A stretch of DNA of 64,000 nucleotides, taken from Ascaris suum (Eukaryota; Nematoda; Chromadorea; Rhabditida; Ascarididae). The stretch spans positions 6,758,065 through 6,822,064 of the forward strand of contig CM024171.1 in NCBI GenBank assembly GCA_013433145.1, in the 5' to 3' direction. Positions 45,668 through 57,409 of the stretch are shown one piece after another. Position 1 is the stretch's first letter. The number at the start of each line of letters is the position of its first letter. Under the pieces are notes generated by a model. It searched no databases and was not told where the DNA came from. It worked only from the letters and a program-made list of their open reading frames with translations. The position numbers and the translations under genes were made by a program.

Positions 45668-46542
45668 AAGGGATAGGCCTACTCTCGTTAAGCCAAGAGG
45701 AATTTTCCAGCATCCCTTGCTCTAGCTCATATAAGCACTAAAAACTTCTCAATGCTTATCGACTAACTCTGCAATCAAATGAGCAAACGACCCTGCAAAT
45801 TACAACTAAGTATGTAAACCATTGGCACGCAGATATGCAGACAAACACAAGCACAGCGGCAAGTATTACTATGAGAGTATTAGAGAAAAAGCTGTTGAAT
45901 AGATATGATCAATGCCCATTTCGTTAGCCCAACACAAAGGTCAAAAACCTTAGCTATGTCGAAAAAAAGCTGAAAAGAAGGATTTGCTAAAGCACTTGCC
46001 AACTCAACTCAATATCGGCCGCGTCAACAGGGTATCCAAAAGGAGATGGGTTCCCTTCCTTCTCGCCTCTCCTCCTCCAGTTTCTCTGCAATGAAACGAA
46101 GACTAATTATTGCCTTTATCATTGTTTCGAATTAGAAGCCAAAGAAATCAAGCTTAAGTGGGGCATTATTCATGGCCGGCGACTAATGCATTTATGGCCC
46201 GTTGGAGATTACTTGCAGCCTGTCAGCATATGATCGTTAGCTTAAAACGGTAGTAAATATAGACACAAACCAAGGCTGGGTTTTACAAATCATGAGAAAA
46301 TATCAAACTGAAGGGACGGGTGAACTCGCTTACTACACTTTGACAATAAAAACATGGAAAGATCCATCGTAGACACCATAAAGAATCCTTCTATAACAGT
46401 GCGTTATTTAAAGTATATTGCTTGGCTGGATAAGCTATAGTGAATACAAAAGAGAAGCGCCAATAAATCAAATGGTGAATGTTTGACGCCAATTCTTCTA
46501 CGTAACCATCAACAAAACATTGGGGCAAACTAAAAGGTTTAA

Positions 46543-46644
46543 GTTATTGCATCTTATTTCAAAGCATATGAAGCCCTCGACGAAGACGACATCGCTTCAT
46601 GGAGCACTGATGACGAGACCGCAGTGATGAGCAACCCAAAATAG
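46543..46644 (+). CDS. Very short acidic frame, possible exon end
   Basis: A 33-codon stretch ending in TAG reads SYFKAYEALDEDDIASWSTD, then DETAVMSNPK. It is acidic and strongly protein-like, after an ATTTCAAAG acceptor-like site. It is too short to weigh on its own. A 97-codon - frame (46852-46559) covers most of it, and only one strand can be right. Confidence 0.13.
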   Translation, partial: VIASYFKAYEALDEDDIASWSTDDETAVMSNPK

Positions 46645-46888
46645 ATGACCGCTGAAGGGGGCAACGCACTCGCCGAGGTGTGCTGCTTGGCGGGTTGTTC
46701 GCAAACAAACTCGAAAAATTCACTCGTCGAATGAGATAGAAAAAACGGTTAAAGTTGCTTTCGAGCACGAATACCTTCGTCGGACAAATTTTACAGTAGT
46801 GCGCACAAACAATGGGAAGCCAGGTCGCAACCATAAACGATAAACAACGCAAGTCATCATTGCAGTATTATTGCTCATTTATAGAAAT

Positions 46889-47248
46889 TTATTGCAAACT
46901 GAAATTATCAAATCGCCATATATAAAAAATTCTTTCATTAACTCGACAAGAAAAACAGGCATAATTGGACGAAAAAAATGTCGATGGCAGCAAACTTCGC
47001 GAAAGATAACCGCTGAGAGTTTGCTTACTCCTTAAAAAATCTCCTTCTTTCCTCCCCCTCCAAGAGAGGTCGTTATTGCGATCAAAGGACTCGATTCGTT
47101 TAAATCTCTCTGCTTCTAAAGGTTCTATTCGTCCCATCTCCAAATCTCTTTCGCTTTCGAACATTTCTTGAAATCGGATACCATTATGTTTATCATTCAG
47201 ATCTTTCATTATATCGAAAAAATGTTTTGCTTTTCTGTTTGCACGCAT
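46889..47248 (-). CDS. 119-codon minus ORF beginning beside a poly-G tract
   Basis: ATG at 47248 opens MRANRKAKHFFDIMKDLNDK. It continues with a strongly charged, helical stretch (FQEMFESERDLEMGRIEPLE, then AERFKRIESFDRNNDLSWRG). The final 35 residues are less natural, and a donor-like GTAAGC follows LRS, so the true exon may end near 47021. An in-frame stop lies just before the ATG, supporting it as a real start. The 5' side is a G-rich tract (17 G, then GGTGAAGGGAGGGG). Function unknown. Possibly coiled-coil. Confidence 0.33.
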   Translation of the reverse strand: MRANRKAKHFFDIMKDLNDKHNGIRFQEMFESERDLEMGRIEPLEAERFKRIESFDRNNDLSWRGRKEGDFLRSKQTLSGYLSRSLLPSTFFSSNYACFSCRVNERIFYIWRFDNFSLQ

Positions 47249-47277
47249 TCACCACTCTCCAGCCCCTCCCTTCACCT

Positions 47278-47294
47278 CCCCCCCCCCCCCCCCC
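47278..47294 (-). repeat. Poly-C/poly-G tract, 17 bp, 30 bp before a minus ATG
   Basis: Seventeen C on +. On the - strand the G17 run plus GG, GGG and GGGG tracts downstream form a strong quadruplex candidate immediately 5' of the 47248 ATG. Confidence 0.9.
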
Positions 47295-48011
47295 ACCACT
47301 GACGAATCCTATTCATGCAAGCAGCAATGACAACTTCATGGTTAGAACGTAAAATCTAGAAGGTTCATGCTTCACGTTAAGTTTGACTTTATGTATTTTA
47401 GCAGTGTACTTGATAACGATTATTATTGCTGAATATTTCAATAAAAAGGTTATCACTAGTTAATATATAAATAGTGATTACCACTTTAACATTATGATGC
47501 CCACTGCTCAACGACCCGCTTCCTAGGAGTATAATTCATGTAAGTAGGGAAATGCTGAGGAATTTCCTGCCAAGTTTTTTCTCAAAAAACCAACGTTTCT
47601 TCACAGTCTCTTGAAGAGGAATAATACTTTTGCAATAACTACACTAACATATCGCTTCATTCACTTCAATTAGAAATCCCACCCACCGTCCACTGCAACC
47701 CTTTATTGCATGCGTTTTTGCGAACAATATCCCGGCAACAACTGATGACTTCGCGCTTCAAACATAAATTAAGTTGACAGAAATTGAGTTTTAGGTCAGT
47801 TTTGAGATGGCAAAAAGTTCAAAGGATTTTCGAACTCCTTTGATATTCTTCTATATGTTGGAATTTTTAGCTGCTAAAAACTAGTAAGCACTAATGTCGG
47901 AAAATTGTCCGGCATGCATGAAATAAATAACACACAAATAAAACCTCATTAGTGTTGCAATTCGCAGTCAAGAAAACAAGCGCAGTGCCATAGAAAGAAT
48001 GGAAATAAAGA

Positions 48012-48209
48012 TTAAAGGACTTGACGGATAGAGCAAGATAAGTACATTCTTTGCTGGACCTCTTGTTTAAGGCCTAGTGGTTGTGCTTTCTCATGATCCT
48101 GCATGCTGCAACTGCCTCCTGATCGATTATGGGATATGTTTGCGTTTTCAAAGGGTGGGCTGGGGGAGAGGGGATTTTCCCACCGAAAATGTATGAGAGA
48201 TACACCCAG
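48012..48209 (-). CDS. Candidate terminal exon with strong acceptor, 65 codons
   Basis: On the - strand TTCTGTTTGTTTCAG (ending 48210) is followed in phase 0 by 65 codons and TAA. The peptide includes LGVSLIHFRWENPLSPSPPF, then ENANISHNRSGGSCSMQDHE, then a helical KAQPLGLKQEVQQRMYL. The acceptor is among the best in the window. The next open minus piece upstream (48632-48735) ends at a possible GTAGTA donor, so the two could be consecutive exons, but the phase was not proven. No family is recognised. Confidence 0.32.
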   Translation of the reverse strand: MGVSLIHFRWENPLSPSPPFENANISHNRSGGSCSMQDHEKAQPLGLKQEVQQRMYLSCSIRQVL

Positions 48210-48421
48210 CTGAAACAAACAGAAGATGTGTAAACGACAAAGTGAATCTATCGGGAGATGACAATGGAAACTCAATGCTGATGTTCTCTTTTAAAAAAAG
48301 AATATCTGCGCAACGTGCATGAAATTATAGCGCCGCTGCAATCACAAAAAAAAGTCAGCAGGTGCGGCTAATTGTGCGAACGAATTTGACTGCTTCTCAC
48401 ACGAAAATACTACTATCAAAA

Positions 48422-48586
48422 ATGTTCCGTCGACTTTCTTCTTCTTCAGTTCCTCTCGTAGAAAAAATCAAAAACGAAACTACACCCTTCCAGGATCAAC
48501 CCCAACTTTTTTCAATAATTAAACAAAACACATCGTTTTCGAAACCTCTTATGACCAGAGAACATCAGCTAAGCATGGAAGTTTAA
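48422..48586 (+). CDS. Small ORF, 54 codons, basic Ser-rich N-terminus
   Basis: ATG at 48422: MFRRLSSSSVPLVEKIKNET, then QLFSIIKQNTSFSKPLMTRE, ending in TAA. The start resembles a mitochondrial presequence (basic, Ser-rich, no acidic residue in the first dozen). Alternatively CTTCTTCTTCAG (ending 48450) is an acceptor and only the later part is an exon. Short, so tentative. Confidence 0.18.
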   Translation: MFRRLSSSSVPLVEKIKNETTPFQDQPQLFSIIKQNTSFSKPLMTREHQLSMEV

Positions 48587-48631
48587 AGTTTCTCTACGGA
48601 GAGCACCAAACAGGAAATGTGTTTGTACTAC

Positions 48632-48735
48632 CGCGAATGTAAGTAAGCTTTAAGGCAGCATCTACACTATCGCTCTCAGAAGACATTTGGAAATTCCATT
48701 TGCGAAGCACATCATGGAGATGCCTCATCTCATCT
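48632..48735 (-). CDS. Candidate exon fragment, unidentified
   Basis: Part of a minus frame that reads through the CA repeat upstream and then gives RHLHDVLRKWNFQMSSESDS and VDAALKLTYIRG before a CGCG|GTAGTA donor-like site. It may continue to the 48012-48209 exon. The upstream boundary is unknown because the microsatellite is open in the same frame. Confidence 0.17.
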
Positions 48736-48822
48736 TTTTTATCTCGGTATGTGTGCGTATATATGTGTGAGAGTATGTGTGTGCTTGCGTGTGTGTGCGT
48801 GCGTGTATATATGTGTTTATGT
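48736..48822. repeat. Imperfect (GT)n microsatellite
   Basis: GTGTGTGCGT, GTATATATGTGTG and similar units over about 85 bp. The Thr/His-rich - frame over it is not meaningful. Confidence 0.85.
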
Positions 48823-49353
48823 AGGCGCCTATGTATATTTGGGCATGTGTCCGGCAGAACCAAGTTGGCAATACCGAAGTTAAGTAATCGGCGTTATAAC
48901 ATTATGTAATATGTAATCAGCTACCATAATGGATGGTACGAGATCTTCTTACAACAACGTCCAAGATGATTCATCGAATAGTTACAGGGATTTAATATGC
49001 CTTAAAACTGGAACGCATTTTATAGAAGATCGGGTTCGCAATTAGCAATCACTGAGGTTGCAGTAACAAAACACCTTTATGAATGACTGCCTCGATCGAA
49101 ACGAATCCTTTTGACACTGCGCACATTTTACTCTTTTATGGCAATTTGTGAAAGTGACTGCTTTGATGAGCGCAAATGCAAAATTGCACCGCCTTCTCAT
49201 GCGCGCTTTCCTAGTGCAATTGAGTGCGCGTTGTTTCAGTGTATAATTGGCATCGCTCTGTAAGCAACTTACGTTACCTTCTCCCTCTCCTACACTCCTT
49301 CTCCTTCTTTCCCATCCCCTCCCCCTCCACCGCTTTTCCACCTACTTTTGCAG

Positions 49354-49810
49354 ATGAAGGAGATGTGAGTGGCAGGCTTATTATAACGACATGTGGCTCA
49401 TCTGTGGACTATCGACAACACTCAAAATTAGTTTTTTTCGACAAGCAGGAAAACTTCAGAGACTGAAGGCAGGGATCAGCTTTTCCACTTCCTCATCCTT
49501 GGTTTGTTGGATTATGACATCACCAAGATTCCTCTACTTTCCTTTCTCAAGGCCCTTTCAGCCATGCCGACTTTTCTGCAAAAATTCTGCATCATCTTTG
49601 GAAATCATGGGACATGCTTTCCTTTTTTTGGAATTTAACATCCTCAATCTTTCCAACACCTTACTGCTTGGAAACTTTCATTCATTCGTCGATAAAAACT
49701 TGCTCCTCCGCAACACCGCCGAAGACGTCCGTCGCAAATGGACCCAGTACTGGCATGTTAAACTGCGTGGAATACCAGGAGGGGAGGAGGTGGGGAGGAA
49801 AGAGGAGTAG
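49354..49810 (+). CDS. Open segment after a strong acceptor; two competing frames
   Basis: TACTTTTGCAG (ending 49353) is followed by two open frames. One, to 49466, reads DEGDVSGRLIITTCGSSVDY, then HSKLVFFDKQENFRD and a stop, and looks like a beta-rich domain end. The other runs 139 codons from ATG 49391 to 49810. It contains a hydrophobic, Phe/Leu/Ser-rich centre and a basic end (LLLRNTAEDVRRKWTQYW). A very C+T-rich tract lies just upstream (49280-49335). Only one can be right and neither has a domain I recognise. Confidence 0.25.
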
Positions 49811-50525
49811 CTAGCTGAAACATTTAATTCAGCCTAAGTGAAAGTAGGTGACATGACCACCTCAACATTTAAAAAACGGATCCGAAGAAATCGATGCAAT
49901 TAACCGATCTGCAACACTGCGCCAATACTCGTGCAATGCATACCAGATTTAACAAATATTTGTTGGCAAATATTAATCTCTACCAAGCGAATTGAGATGT
50001 TAATAACCAAATGATACGAGGCAATGTGAGAAAAACAAATGTACTTTATATTCGCCGCTACGTTAATCTCAGTGCATTTTTTCTTCATAAGTTGCTATTC
50101 TTCACAGTTTGTTAAATGCCTGCTGAATTGATAGAGTTCATTCGAAGTGTCATATAAATGCTAGAGAATCACTAAATCAGGAGTGTGTCATTCATTCTTT
50201 TACCAACTTGGATCTAGACTGCTCAACCCTTTGCCGAGTCGGTAGTGCTAATTTATCCTATAGCTGATCATCTACCCATCTTCATTTCGTGCACTCCATG
50301 TAAAATCCCTTTCCCACTAAAACATTCCCTTTGACGAAAACACTACTTATTTTTTCGTCAAAACTGTACGAATGTTTCTTATACACGAAGGTATATACTT
50401 GAGATATAGGGCATGAGGTATTTGATGTATTCACTCGCTTATGAGGCGTTTATTTCTGACGTATTTGCACATTTGCGCTGCATATAACGCTACTGAAACA
50501 TTACTTTTTATTGAAATTTTTTTTG

Positions 50526-50894
50526 CTAAGTAAAAAGCACTTCAATCAAGTAGACTTCTTTGATGCACAGAGTTGCTGCATAAAAAGTAATGAGGAAAGC
50601 ATCTATGCTGTAATTAGAATGCGGCATTTGTTGTGATATAAGCAGACATATAGAAAGAGGATTGGGTATATAAAAGACCGAACGTCTACGAAAACTGCAG
50701 AAAGTGTTTTGATAAAATGGCTGGGGCATCGGAACCGCTCCATTTGGAACTGACTCATAGAATTCGCAAACAGCCAACCAAAGAAGAACATTCGCGTTAC
50801 AATCGTACAACTCTCGTTTGACAACTATATTCCACCAACGTTTCGTCAGCAGATTCCGCTCATTTATTGCAGAGAAAAAGAGAACAATGGTCAT
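50526..50894 (-). CDS. 122-codon minus ORF, unidentified
   Basis: ATG at 50894 to stop at 50526. The sequence includes NERNLLTKRWWNIVVKRELY, then CEFYESVPNGAVPMPQPFYQ, then FCSFRRRSVFYIPNPL and a hydrophobic C-terminus. The Pro/Asn/Trp placement looks natural, and the frame is longer than most chance frames. No family or signal peptide is identified, and no + frame of note competes. Confidence 0.28.
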   Translation of the reverse strand: MTIVLFFSAINERNLLTKRWWNIVVKRELYDCNANVLLWLAVCEFYESVPNGAVPMPQPFYQNTFCSFRRRSVFYIPNPLSICLLISQQMPHSNYSIDAFLITFYAATLCIKEVYLIEVLFT

Positions 50895-51399
50895 ATAATT
50901 TCGTTGAAAGACTTATTCAGCCAAGACTTATTTTCATTTGATAATGGATGGTTGTAGAATGAGTCAAACACTGTGCCATTTTATTTTTCGTATAAAGTTG
51001 CAATCATCGAAATCTTGCATTAACAATCTCCTTCAAATTTAAGTATTCCAACCAATAAGATTCCTCAAACCGGAAACAAAGTTGGCTTTCAAAGAGAGCT
51101 AATAAAGCGGTTTTACAGTGAGCAGAAAGCTACACTTCCCTCATCTCAAACATCAGTTTTTTGTTTAGTCAAGAGCGTGAAAGTGGTAATACTAGCAGGA
51201 TTCATTAACCAAATTTTTCATTTTCCGGGAACATCTTCATCACGATATCTCTATCAGAAACTGAAAGCTCTGCGGTCATAGACGAGATTCGAATCTCAGA
51301 TCTGCGGTATTACATACATGCGCTCCAATGAAATGAGCTATTGAACGAATTTTCGCGCTTCACATTTTCCATACCATATAGCACAGTGCTCAGTTCGGC

Positions 51400-51500
51400 A
51401 CTTTCATTGAGGATGATATGATATTGCGCGTAAATATAACCGCAGAGCTTAGTTGACCTCAGTGAGGATTTGCTACTAGACAGACAGAAAACGCATGCGC
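51400..51500 (+). repeat. Possible R1 repeat copy
   Basis: GATGATATGATATTGCGCGT lies upstream of a CTAGACAGACAGAAAACGC microsatellite, in the order and spacing of other R1 copies. The core match is moderate. Confidence 0.4.
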
Positions 51501-51567
51501 ACATTCACTGATGGATCATTTTGTTTGTCCTACCCCTTTCTAATCCGAATAGCATCACGTTTATTAA

Positions 51568-51843
51568 AGTTCGCCTGAACGATACTATTCAGAAACCAGT
51601 GATTTGCCTTCGAGCGTACAAACCTGTCTGACGTTTATACAGCAACTATCCTTTACACTAGAAAAAAAAGGAAGATTAAGTGCTGTGAAGTTTGTTCGAA
51701 AAAGAAGTTGGAAAATGCCAAGTGGCGATAATCGGTTAGCCATATCAGAAAAAATGAACTCAAAGCGATCATCTTCTCTTACTTTTAGCGATCCTCTTCT
51801 AGCAAATTTGCATAAATCCATGCAATCGATGGTCGTTGGGTAG
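51568..51843 (+). CDS. Candidate terminal exon, 91 codons, Ser/Lys-rich
   Basis: It is open from 51568 to TAG at 51843. It reads SSPERYYSETSDLPSSVQTC, then LEKKGRLSAVKFVRKRSWKM, then LAISEKMNSKRSSSLTFSDP. Possible acceptors are TTATTAAAG (51569) and GATACTATTCAG (51592). The composition is natural for a regulated cytosolic protein tail (basic and Ser-rich). No domain is visible. A 78-codon - frame overlaps and is the main reason for doubt. Confidence 0.27.
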   Translation, partial: SSPERYYSETSDLPSSVQTCLTFIQQLSFTLEKKGRLSAVKFVRKRSWKMPSGDNRLAISEKMNSKRSSSLTFSDPLLANLHKSMQSMVVG

Positions 51844-51849
51844 AAGAAA

Positions 51850-53200
51850 TTAACGACATGGAAACAAATCGCTTTCAGATAACAGTCTGAGCCAAAATTT
51901 CAGAATAAACTCGATTAAATGAACCGACTGTTTTGCATATTCATAGTAATCGCAGTTCGGGCATTTGACGTTTGCACTGCGATAAATTGGTTCAATGAAA
52001 TGAAATCTGCACTACAAAATGAAACCACAAAAACCTATAGCATAAATTTTACTCGACGGTGATCAATATGGAAAGATTTTTTCAATCAAGTCCATTAAAC
52101 TAATAACTTAAATCGTAGTTTTTTTCTCCGTCACATCCTAAATCTCAAATTTAGACATAAATTTTCGAGGTTATATTCATCAAAATGATCAGCATTATCA
52201 CTTGCAATAATAAAAAATCGCACTGTGACGACAGATTCATATTTGTCGCGTATGCACTATCTTGCATTATTGAATCGGACGAAAAATCGAGAGAAATGGA
52301 GTGTAAATAATGCGATTCTCTCATATTCGTTCCAATGGATATGATGAGGTTGTGATAATGTTATAATGGACGATCGCAAGTCGAATCGCAGTAATATCTG
52401 TCTCCTTTCTCGCTCTCCTTTTCCTCACCTAACACTTGTCTCCAACCAAACTTGCCAATTCGTTCTAAACTTTCAGCGCTATATAACACAGACACATGTC
52501 CAATCGAAATATTTGTCGTAATATATTCTCCAATACAAACCTAATCATTGATCGCTGATGATAAGATTATGAGCTGTTGAAGAGTAAATAAAACATGAGA
52601 GAAAATCGCATAAAGATTTGAGCATTCCTTGGTATTTGAAAATAGCAAAAAACTGTTTGAACGCCGTAAAGATAGTGGCGCAATGTTGGTGAGGTTGCTG
52701 TTCAAAGTGGGTAAAGGTTGTGCGCATTACGAGAAAAAAAAAACGCCGAATTCGAGCTGTAAAGATAAAATCGCGAACGCGAAACGCGATACACTTTGCT
52801 GCAAGTGATCGAGTGTTGTGCCGCTTGGATACTTCCTCAATCACTCAACATCATTCTCAACTTCAGTGTTTCTCGGTTATAAATCCCGATACATAAAATA
52901 GGTGCAACGAGGAGATCAAACATGGAGATAATTGCAAAATTAAAACGCGGTCTCAAGAGAATAGACAGGGTCTGTGCTCGTAATAAGACCCGTCTAGTCT
53001 CGAATTAAGTTTATTCATTTCGTGCATAAGTCACCTTGAGATAATGAGCACAATCCGAAGGGTATGACGGTAGTGGAGAGGGAGAGGAGATAAAACGTCG
53101 TCCAAGAACGAGTATATATCCTTCAATTGAAAGCTTCTTTTCGAGCAAAATCTATTGCGGTCGCCGCAAGCATTCATAGGTGCATGTCATTAATGAAAAG
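51850..53200. other. No supported gene
   Basis: AT-rich spacer. A - frame at 52844-52545 has a basic beginning (SKRHNTRSLAAKCIAFRVRD) but no splice support. Confidence 0.45.
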
Positions 53201-53223
53201 CTTCTTTTCAAATTGCTTTCCAG

Positions 53224-53345
53224 AAAGGGAATGGTTCATCTTTTTTCTTGACTATCTCAGTTCTTCACTTCCTAGGCGAAATGAGGGTCAACAATGCAAC
53301 AGTGATGACATTGAGAAGAAGAACGGGAAACGCATCATTCGTTGA
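53224..53345 (+). CDS. Candidate terminal exon, 40 codons, ends with a GKR site
   Basis: A strong acceptor (TTCAAATTGCTTTCCAG, ending 53223) is followed by an open frame to TGA. It reads EWFIFFLDYLSSSLPRRNEG, then QQCNSDDIEKKNGKRIIR. The frame is also open upstream to 53127 with two in-frame ATGs. Dibasic RR and GKR sites occur in secreted peptide precursors, but in a 40-residue frame this can be coincidence. Confidence 0.25.
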
Positions 53346-53349
53346 TATT

Positions 53350-55560
53350 TCACGCATGAATGTTGGCTACGTAAATGATAGTATAAAGTGAAGCTCAATG
53401 AATGATGAGTAGCCAGTCGACGGTTCTTCTGCAAGGACGACGTCGTTTGCTTCTCTTTCAAGTTCGTGCAAACAACACAAATCAACGCGCATTTACGCAT
53501 CGGCAGCCTTTCTTAGTAGAATCCAATCGGTTGCGCTAATTCCGTTCTACTTCGTACTCAACTTCTCTAATCACCCCTCTCAGTTTCCTAATTTTTCTGA
53601 GGTCATTACTGCTTAAGTTCAGATGGAAATGACCTGGCTCAAAAAGATGTCAACAGTGATATTAGCGCAAGATTGATTCTAGGATTCACGAGGATTCGAA
53701 TTATTACACTCGAGACATCGCAAATTTGGAATTTCCGATCAGTTGCACCTATAAAAGCCAAGAAAAGACGGTCCAATAGGTTTCCTCAAATACAGTCAAA
53801 AAATAAATCAAAAGCAAGTCACAATTATTAACACAACTGAGACTTGGGAGGCTATGCGCGCAAAAGCGCTCTGCATGCAGCTTTTTAGCTCTTCATTGAT
53901 CCTGCTCAGCCCCATGAACTTCACTGGTTTTTCACTGAGTGAGCTTCGATCTACATATAAAAATCCAAATCAGACAGACAATCTGCGATTCAGAGATGAC
54001 CCAAAATCCACTCACCAGTAACATTCAAAACCAGCGTCACCAAAAAGTGAAAGAAAATAAATGGAGCTAGATGTTGCATGTACAGAGGTATTATCCAGAT
54101 ACCACAGAATAAATGTGTGTAATGTGGAGTGAGTGAAGAGATAAAGAGTCCTTCTCAAGTGGCTGGATGGATGGGTAGAATTTGCTGCTCACCGCTTAAA
54201 GAGGGCTTCAACGCGAGAACTACTCGAATCAGTTGCGCGTAAAGCAGCTCATTTTCTATGGGAGGATAACGTGATTGTACAGCACCTCCGTTCACAACGG
54301 TCATTGCATGCAAAAAAATCACTTAAAACTCCAATGAAATGACTATCTATCGGTCACTCCACACTTAAGGCTTTGAAAAACAATTATTTGAAGCAATGGT
54401 TATAATTCTATCAATTACAAATGGTTCATTTGCACTTGCTGTGCTGATTAAATGCAATGAGATAACGCAAAGAAACCCGATTAATTGAGTAACTGACTTC
54501 AACAATAAATTAATTAAAATTAAACGTGACTGAGTAGCTTGAAGCTATAGTCATGTTTTTAGGCTGGGATTACCTCACTGTTGAGGCATCATAGGCAAAA
54601 GAAATAGTCGAACCGGTCGGTCTTATTATAACTGATAGACGCCTTTGCTTCCGCTAGTGAAAGATTGGGTTCCAATGCCCACTGGTTCTTGCACTTTTAC
54701 TTCCAGATGTGCTCATATGTTGATGACATTTAAGCACTGGTATAAGCGGCATTTAAGTTAGTGCCCGAGACCATATTAAACAAGTCCTTACTTCTTTCCT
54801 AGGCTCATGTTCAACGCACTAGGTGGCACTGATGCTTGACGTACGATAGCAAGAAAAGGTTTGAAGAGCTCGCGATTGTAGTTAATCATAACTAATCGAA
54901 CTTGACAACTAAATGATCATTACAAATATCACGATTAATTAATTGGCGAACTGTACAAAGAAGGAGATAAGTGACCGCACATGAACAGTTGAAATAACAG
55001 ATTGAGATAAACACCAAAAGCGAAAGTAAGTTAATTCCCACATACCTCAGCGTAGTTATCCATCCGTCGTCAAAGATAATATGTTCTCTCATAGATTTTT
55101 TCTTAACATTCGTCCATAAAAAATATGTCGGATTCTTTTCATTTGGAAATATTTGACAAATAAAGGAACGCTATTAGCGTAATCAAAATTTGATTCAAGA
55201 AACATCTCGAATTTCTAATTGCTCACAAAAATATTTGCACTTAAGAATGACCAAAATCTATCCCATTGATTAGAACACCAGTAAATGTTTGGCATGCGCG
55301 TCATATAATAATATACTTTCCACCAATTTGTATCTCACTAAAATACTACTATTTAGTTAAGAAAGTAATGGAAATGTGGAAATGAGGGGTAATGTGACAT
55401 CGTTAAGGATCTCTCGGATTAATACTTTCTAATACACTGCATACGCCCAGAAAAGTGAAAGAATCTCATCGTCTAGCGCAACTTTGCTATTATTTTCTTG
55501 CTGAAGTTATGTGTAAAAGGAGTGACTAAGATTTTTTCTAGTGTAGTGCACATGCTGTGC
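53350..55560. other. No supported gene
   Basis: AT-rich spacer. No exon, repeat array or RNA gene stands out. Confidence 0.5.
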
Positions 55561-55567
55561 GTTTCAG

Positions 55568-55722
55568 TGAAGTTAATACATGCAAAGTCGCAAGCACACG
55601 GTTCGATTACTCCGTGGACGAGGTCATGTTTCAGTGTCTTGCAGCGGAACATCGCACAATCAGATCGGTATTCAAAGCAAATATGAAAGATCAGATTGCA
55701 TTATTGCCTGCAGCGCTACGCG
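55568..55722 (+). CDS. Candidate exon, about 51 codons
   Basis: The acceptor GTGCGTTTCAG (ending 55567) leads into a frame reading EVNTCKVASTRFDYSVDEVM, then FQCLAAEHRTIRSVFKANMK, then DQIALLPAALR. It is strongly protein-like and helical. It reaches a weak CGCG|GTACTG donor at 55723, or a stop at 55746 in the G-rich tract. Other + frames overlap. No family is recognised. Confidence 0.27.
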
Positions 55723-55727
55723 GTACT

Positions 55728-55797
55728 GGGGCAGGGAGGTGGTGGTAGGGAAGGAGGGGATGGGGCTGAAAAGGGGATAAAAAGGGAGGTGACGGGG
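55728..55797 (+). repeat. G-quadruplex-capable cluster (plus strand)
   Basis: Eight or more runs of G3-G4 (GGGG, GGG, GGG, GGGG, GGGG, GGGG, GGG, GGGG) in 70 bp. This is the densest G cluster in the window, immediately 3' of the candidate exon above. Confidence 0.85.
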
Positions 55798-56712
55798 TAT
55801 GCGACAAAGCAGCGTTCCAGCTTCAACACACGGCCATTTGTGTGAAATCGACTATCAATAAACGCCTCACTTCAATGCGCCCTCCATTCTTTAACAAACG
55901 CACACATCACCTCCTATGAAGCCAATAATGCCGCTTTGAAGGCACTTCACAGCGTCATCCCGACCAACACTTTCCCCGAGTCCAGTGACGGTAACAGTAA
56001 TACCGCAGTTGAAGTACAGAGCGGTAATAAGCAGGTTATCGACGATATCATATGTCTCACAGTACCGGTGCGGCGCTGAAATTGATGCATTGCGTTAGCA
56101 ACCAATAATGCCAGAAAATTTTTGCAAGATGTCGATTTTCAGCACATAGACTACTTGTGCCATATTTCAGCATTAATATTTATCGAGAAATGGAGTAGAA
56201 TTATTACTTTTTAGTTCGATGGGTGCATAAAACTTTATCGTTATTGCTTAGTGACCGAAAAGCATCACTTTACAGTGGATACCAGTCGTTACTACTAGTG
56301 CAGGCATAATCTAATCTTTCGCGTTAATCCTTCAATTAGACCAACAACGGTTTCGTCGGAACAGCTAGTAAAACACCAGGAAATATGAATGTACAAGATG
56401 CGTCACCTCAAGCGTGATTTATTTACAACAGAGTAAATGCAGGAAAATGAATATGAGATTGAACTAGTGATCGAAGTTTATTCGAGCATATCGAATTGTG
56501 TTAAAGAAAGGTTTCGCGCGTTCAAAACGTGCCAACATAGAATATTCAGAATGTAAGAATTGAAAATAATAATTAAGAGGTTTATAACATCTCCTTGATA
56601 CCTTTTTATATGACCCTCTTGGACAAGTCACGCAAATACGTACTATATTTTTGCACATTTTTTGGAACGTCTGAATAGAAATTAATCGGTGAATTAATTA
56701 TAGACAGAGTAA

Positions 56713-56922
<210 letters not shown>

Positions 56923-57409
56923 GAAGAGAAATTGATGTGATAGAGTTATAGTGCATGTTGAAAGCGTTCGAGTCCCGCAGCAAAGCGTTTCTTCCACACA
57001 AAACGATGAACATAGGCATCTACGATCACCGATGAAGTTTACATAACCGCAAGAGTGTCCCCCGCAAAGAACATCATCACCAAATATCAATAACACTCGT
57101 CGAGTTCTAGCGATATTCACGAATGTATTATTGCATAAACATTCGCTTGTAAAATACAATCGCTAAAACATTCTCGTTTTTCAACACTAATTATATTGGT
57201 TTTCGTTTCAGTTCAGCACTACACAGTCAACTGTTATAATTTCCAACCACCCACTGTCCATCATCGCCATCCAATCGAGCAGTCAGCGAAGAGAAAACAC
57301 AGTGTTAATATCAGTCATATTTAAGATGATGCCCCTATGTAAGAATCCAAGCTTAAAAGCATGAACAAAAAAAAATTGAACACACACATTTGGTTACTTA
57401 CTATAATGA

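Noticed and set aside
48594..48863. Thr/His-rich start of a minus frame
   Set aside because: It is the CA/GT microsatellite being open; only the part after it (48735-48632) is kept as a weak candidate.
51281..51310. GAGATTCGAATCTC resembling a tRNA T-loop
   Set aside because: No A/B box spacing, no matching acceptor stem 60-70 bp upstream and no anticodon arm. It is just a palindrome.
56950..56980. GCGTTCGAGTCCCGC resembling a tRNA 3' half
   Set aside because: No cloverleaf can be drawn upstream, where the (AT)n array begins.
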